From Desulfurococcales archaeon (GTDB taxonomy: Archaea; Thermoproteota; Thermoprotei_A; Sulfolobales; Desulfurococcaceae), in the NCBI GenBank assembly GCA_027083045.1, contig JALWQP010000036.1, forward strand, positions 1 through 7,371: DNA of 7,371 nucleotides, written 5' to 3'. Under the pieces are notes generated by a model. It was not told where the DNA came from, did no database searches, and saw only the letters and a list, made by a program, of their open reading frames with translations. Both the position numbers and the translations under genes were made by a program. Below are positions 6,703-7,371 of this stretch, piece by piece. Position 1 is the first letter of the stretch. Each line of letters starts with the position of its first letter.

Positions 6703-6713
6703 AATATATATTA
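6703..6713 (-). promoter_or_regulatory. Probable TATA box of the molybdenum hydroxylase operon
   Basis: The minus strand reads AATATATATT here. Transcription would start about 22-27 bases downstream, near 6681-6676, leaving a leader of about 30 bases that includes the GAGGTG site. The element is nearly symmetric and lies in AT-rich DNA, so the assignment is tentative. Confidence 0.42.
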
Positions 6714-6802
6714 TCATGTTTTAATAGAATAAATCGAATTGTGGTGAGACCATCTTCATCAACTAAACACTATTAGATAGAAATTGACATCTCCGCAGAG
6801 GG

Positions 6803-6815
6803 TTAGATCATCTAA
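6803..6815. promoter_or_regulatory. Perfect palindrome, candidate operator
   Basis: TTAGAT-C-ATCTAA is a perfect 13-base dyad. The same half-site TTAGAT recurs at 6773-6778, and its complement at 6675-6680. The palindrome lies about 90 bases upstream of the proposed hydroxylase TATA box and about 55 upstream of that of the cysteine synthase-family gene, so it could serve either. No known regulator is recognised from the motif. Confidence 0.35.
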
Positions 6816-6870
6816 TAACTGCCATGTCCAGAGCTAATTAATGTCCCTACAACAAGGTATTGATGGTTAG

Positions 6871-6880
6871 TATTATTAAT
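6871..6880 (+). promoter_or_regulatory. Probable TATA box of the cysteine synthase-family gene
   Basis: TATTATTAAT lies 55 bases before the TTG start. Initiation about 25 bases downstream, near 6900, would give a leader of about 35 bases. The box overlaps the right arm of an imperfect inverted repeat (6875-6885), which could allow a bound protein to block it. Confidence 0.38.
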
Positions 6881-6921
6881 GAGCTGACACAACAAATAGT
6901 CTCAAGAAAAACATATCCCGG

Positions 6922-6927
6922 GAGGGA
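6922..6927 (+). promoter_or_regulatory. Ribosome binding site that fixes the TTG start at 6935
   Basis: GAGGGA, within GGAGGGATGA, resembles GGAGGTGATGA and stands 7 bases before TTG 6935. The codon directly before that TTG in frame is TAG, so no upstream start is possible. The ATG at 6927 opens a frame that ends after three codons. Confidence 0.68.
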
Positions 6928-6934
6928 TGACTAG

Positions 6935-7371
6935 TTGAGCCTAAGAGTATGCAACAATGTAATCGAATGCATTGGCAAAACACCCATTATTAAACTATCC
7001 CGAGTAGTACCCGAAGACGTCAAGGCTGAAATATGGGCTAAAGCAGAATTCATGAACCCAACAGGCAGTGTCAAGGACAGGATGGCCTACTACATGATTA
7101 GGGCGGCCGAGGAGAGAGGAGAACTGAAGCCTGGAATGACGATCGTTGTGCCTACAACAGGTAACACAGGAATAGCTTTCGCAGCCATCGGAAGCTACCT
7201 AGGATACAAGGTCCTCATAGTAATACCCGAGGAGATGAGCGCTGAGAGATTCTTGCTCATGAGGCTGTTCGGCGCAGAGTTCCTCTTCACTCCAGGCGGT
7301 GAGAGCAATGCTGGAGAAGCGCTGGAGGCGGCCAAGAAGCTAGCCGCCGAGAACCCCGACAAGTACTATCT
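6935..7371 (+). CDS. Cysteine synthase/cystathionine beta-synthase family PLP enzyme (5' part)
   Basis: The first 145 residues of a fold-type II PLP enzyme are present, and the frame runs off the window end. The opening MSLRVCNNVIECIGKTPIIK resembles the usual start of cysteine synthases. The PLP lysine is Lys47 in NPTGSVKDR (41-49), and the phosphate/substrate loop is PTTGNTG (73-79), where most relatives have PTSGNTG preceded by Glu rather than Val. In this family the enzyme replaces the side-chain leaving group of O-acetylserine or O-phosphoserine with sulfide to form cysteine in the cytoplasm. There is no long N-terminal extension like that of the Aeropyrum O-phosphoserine sulfhydrylase. 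The missing C-terminal half prevents a choice between O-acetylserine, O-phosphoserine and cystathionine enzymes. Divergent from the hydroxylase operon. Start TTG. Confidence 0.92.
   Translation, partial: MSLRVCNNVIECIGKTPIIKLSRVVPEDVKAEIWAKAEFMNPTGSVKDRMAYYMIRAAEERGELKPGMTIVVPTTGNTGIAFAAIGSYLGYKVLIVIPEEMSAERFLLMRLFGAEFLFTPGGESNAGEALEAAKKLAAENPDKYY

Larger units (their letters stand above)
6651..6934. other. Divergent intergenic control region
   Basis: These 284 AT-rich bases separate the minus-strand hydroxylase operon from the plus-strand cysteine synthase-family gene and contain no supported reading frame or RNA gene. They must hold the promoters of both units. Besides the two TATA-like boxes there are several dyads: TTAGAT-C-ATCTAA (6803-6815), CTAT-TAG-ATAG (6770-6780), TGGT-GAG-ACCA (6742-6752), and an 11-base imperfect inverted repeat (6832-6842 with 6875-6885). 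A further ATCTAA lies at 6675-6680, near the expected hydroxylase transcription start. Regulator binding is plausible but unproven. Confidence 0.6.

Noticed and set aside
1..7371. tRNA, rRNA, CRISPR, insertion sequence or integration site
   Set aside because: Neither strand shows a cloverleaf, regularly spaced repeats, a transposase, or terminal inverted repeats.

Overview
The window looks like chromosomal DNA of a hyperthermophilic archaeon, most likely a crenarchaeote (Thermoproteota) of the Desulfurococcales/Pyrodictiaceae kind. This rests on an archaeal-type form III RuBisCO and an archaeal sulfate adenylyltransferase, heavy use of AGG/AGA and ATA codons, TTG start codons, archaeal TATA-like boxes with short leaders, and Shine-Dalgarno (SD) sites matching GAGGTGA. 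The taxon is an inference; there is no rRNA or other marker here.

Layout. Positions 1-50 (+) hold the last codons of an unidentified gene. Positions 74-1222 (+) encode sulfate adenylyltransferase (sat), probably co-transcribed with that gene. Positions 1321-2652 (+) encode a complete form III RuBisCO large subunit with its own promoter. A 159-base convergent gap (2653-2811) carries T-tract terminators for both sides. On the minus strand, 6650 down to 2812 is a compact three-gene operon in the order FAD subunit, [2Fe-2S] subunit, molybdopterin subunit: a complete xanthine dehydrogenase/CO dehydrogenase-family hydroxylase. A 284-base divergent intergenic region (6651-6934) with several small dyad symmetries separates it from a cysteine synthase-family gene (6935 to the window end, +), which is cut off.

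How the genes may work together. Sat links sulfate, ATP, APS and pyrophosphate. Form III RuBisCO in archaea serves AMP/nucleoside breakdown by way of ribulose-1,5-bisphosphate to 3-phosphoglycerate. The molybdenum hydroxylase has an active-site set resembling xanthine dehydrogenase, although its substrate cannot be read from sequence. The PLP enzyme belongs to cysteine synthesis. A purine/AMP and sulfur theme is therefore possible but is inference only.

The most notable observation is that the FAD subunit has no ATG, GTG or TTG at its expected start. Homology-like sequence begins at an ATC codon placed exactly 7 bases after a perfect GAGGTG site, the same spacing seen at four other starts in the window. 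I found no wholly new biological system, CRISPR array, tRNA, rRNA or mobile element.
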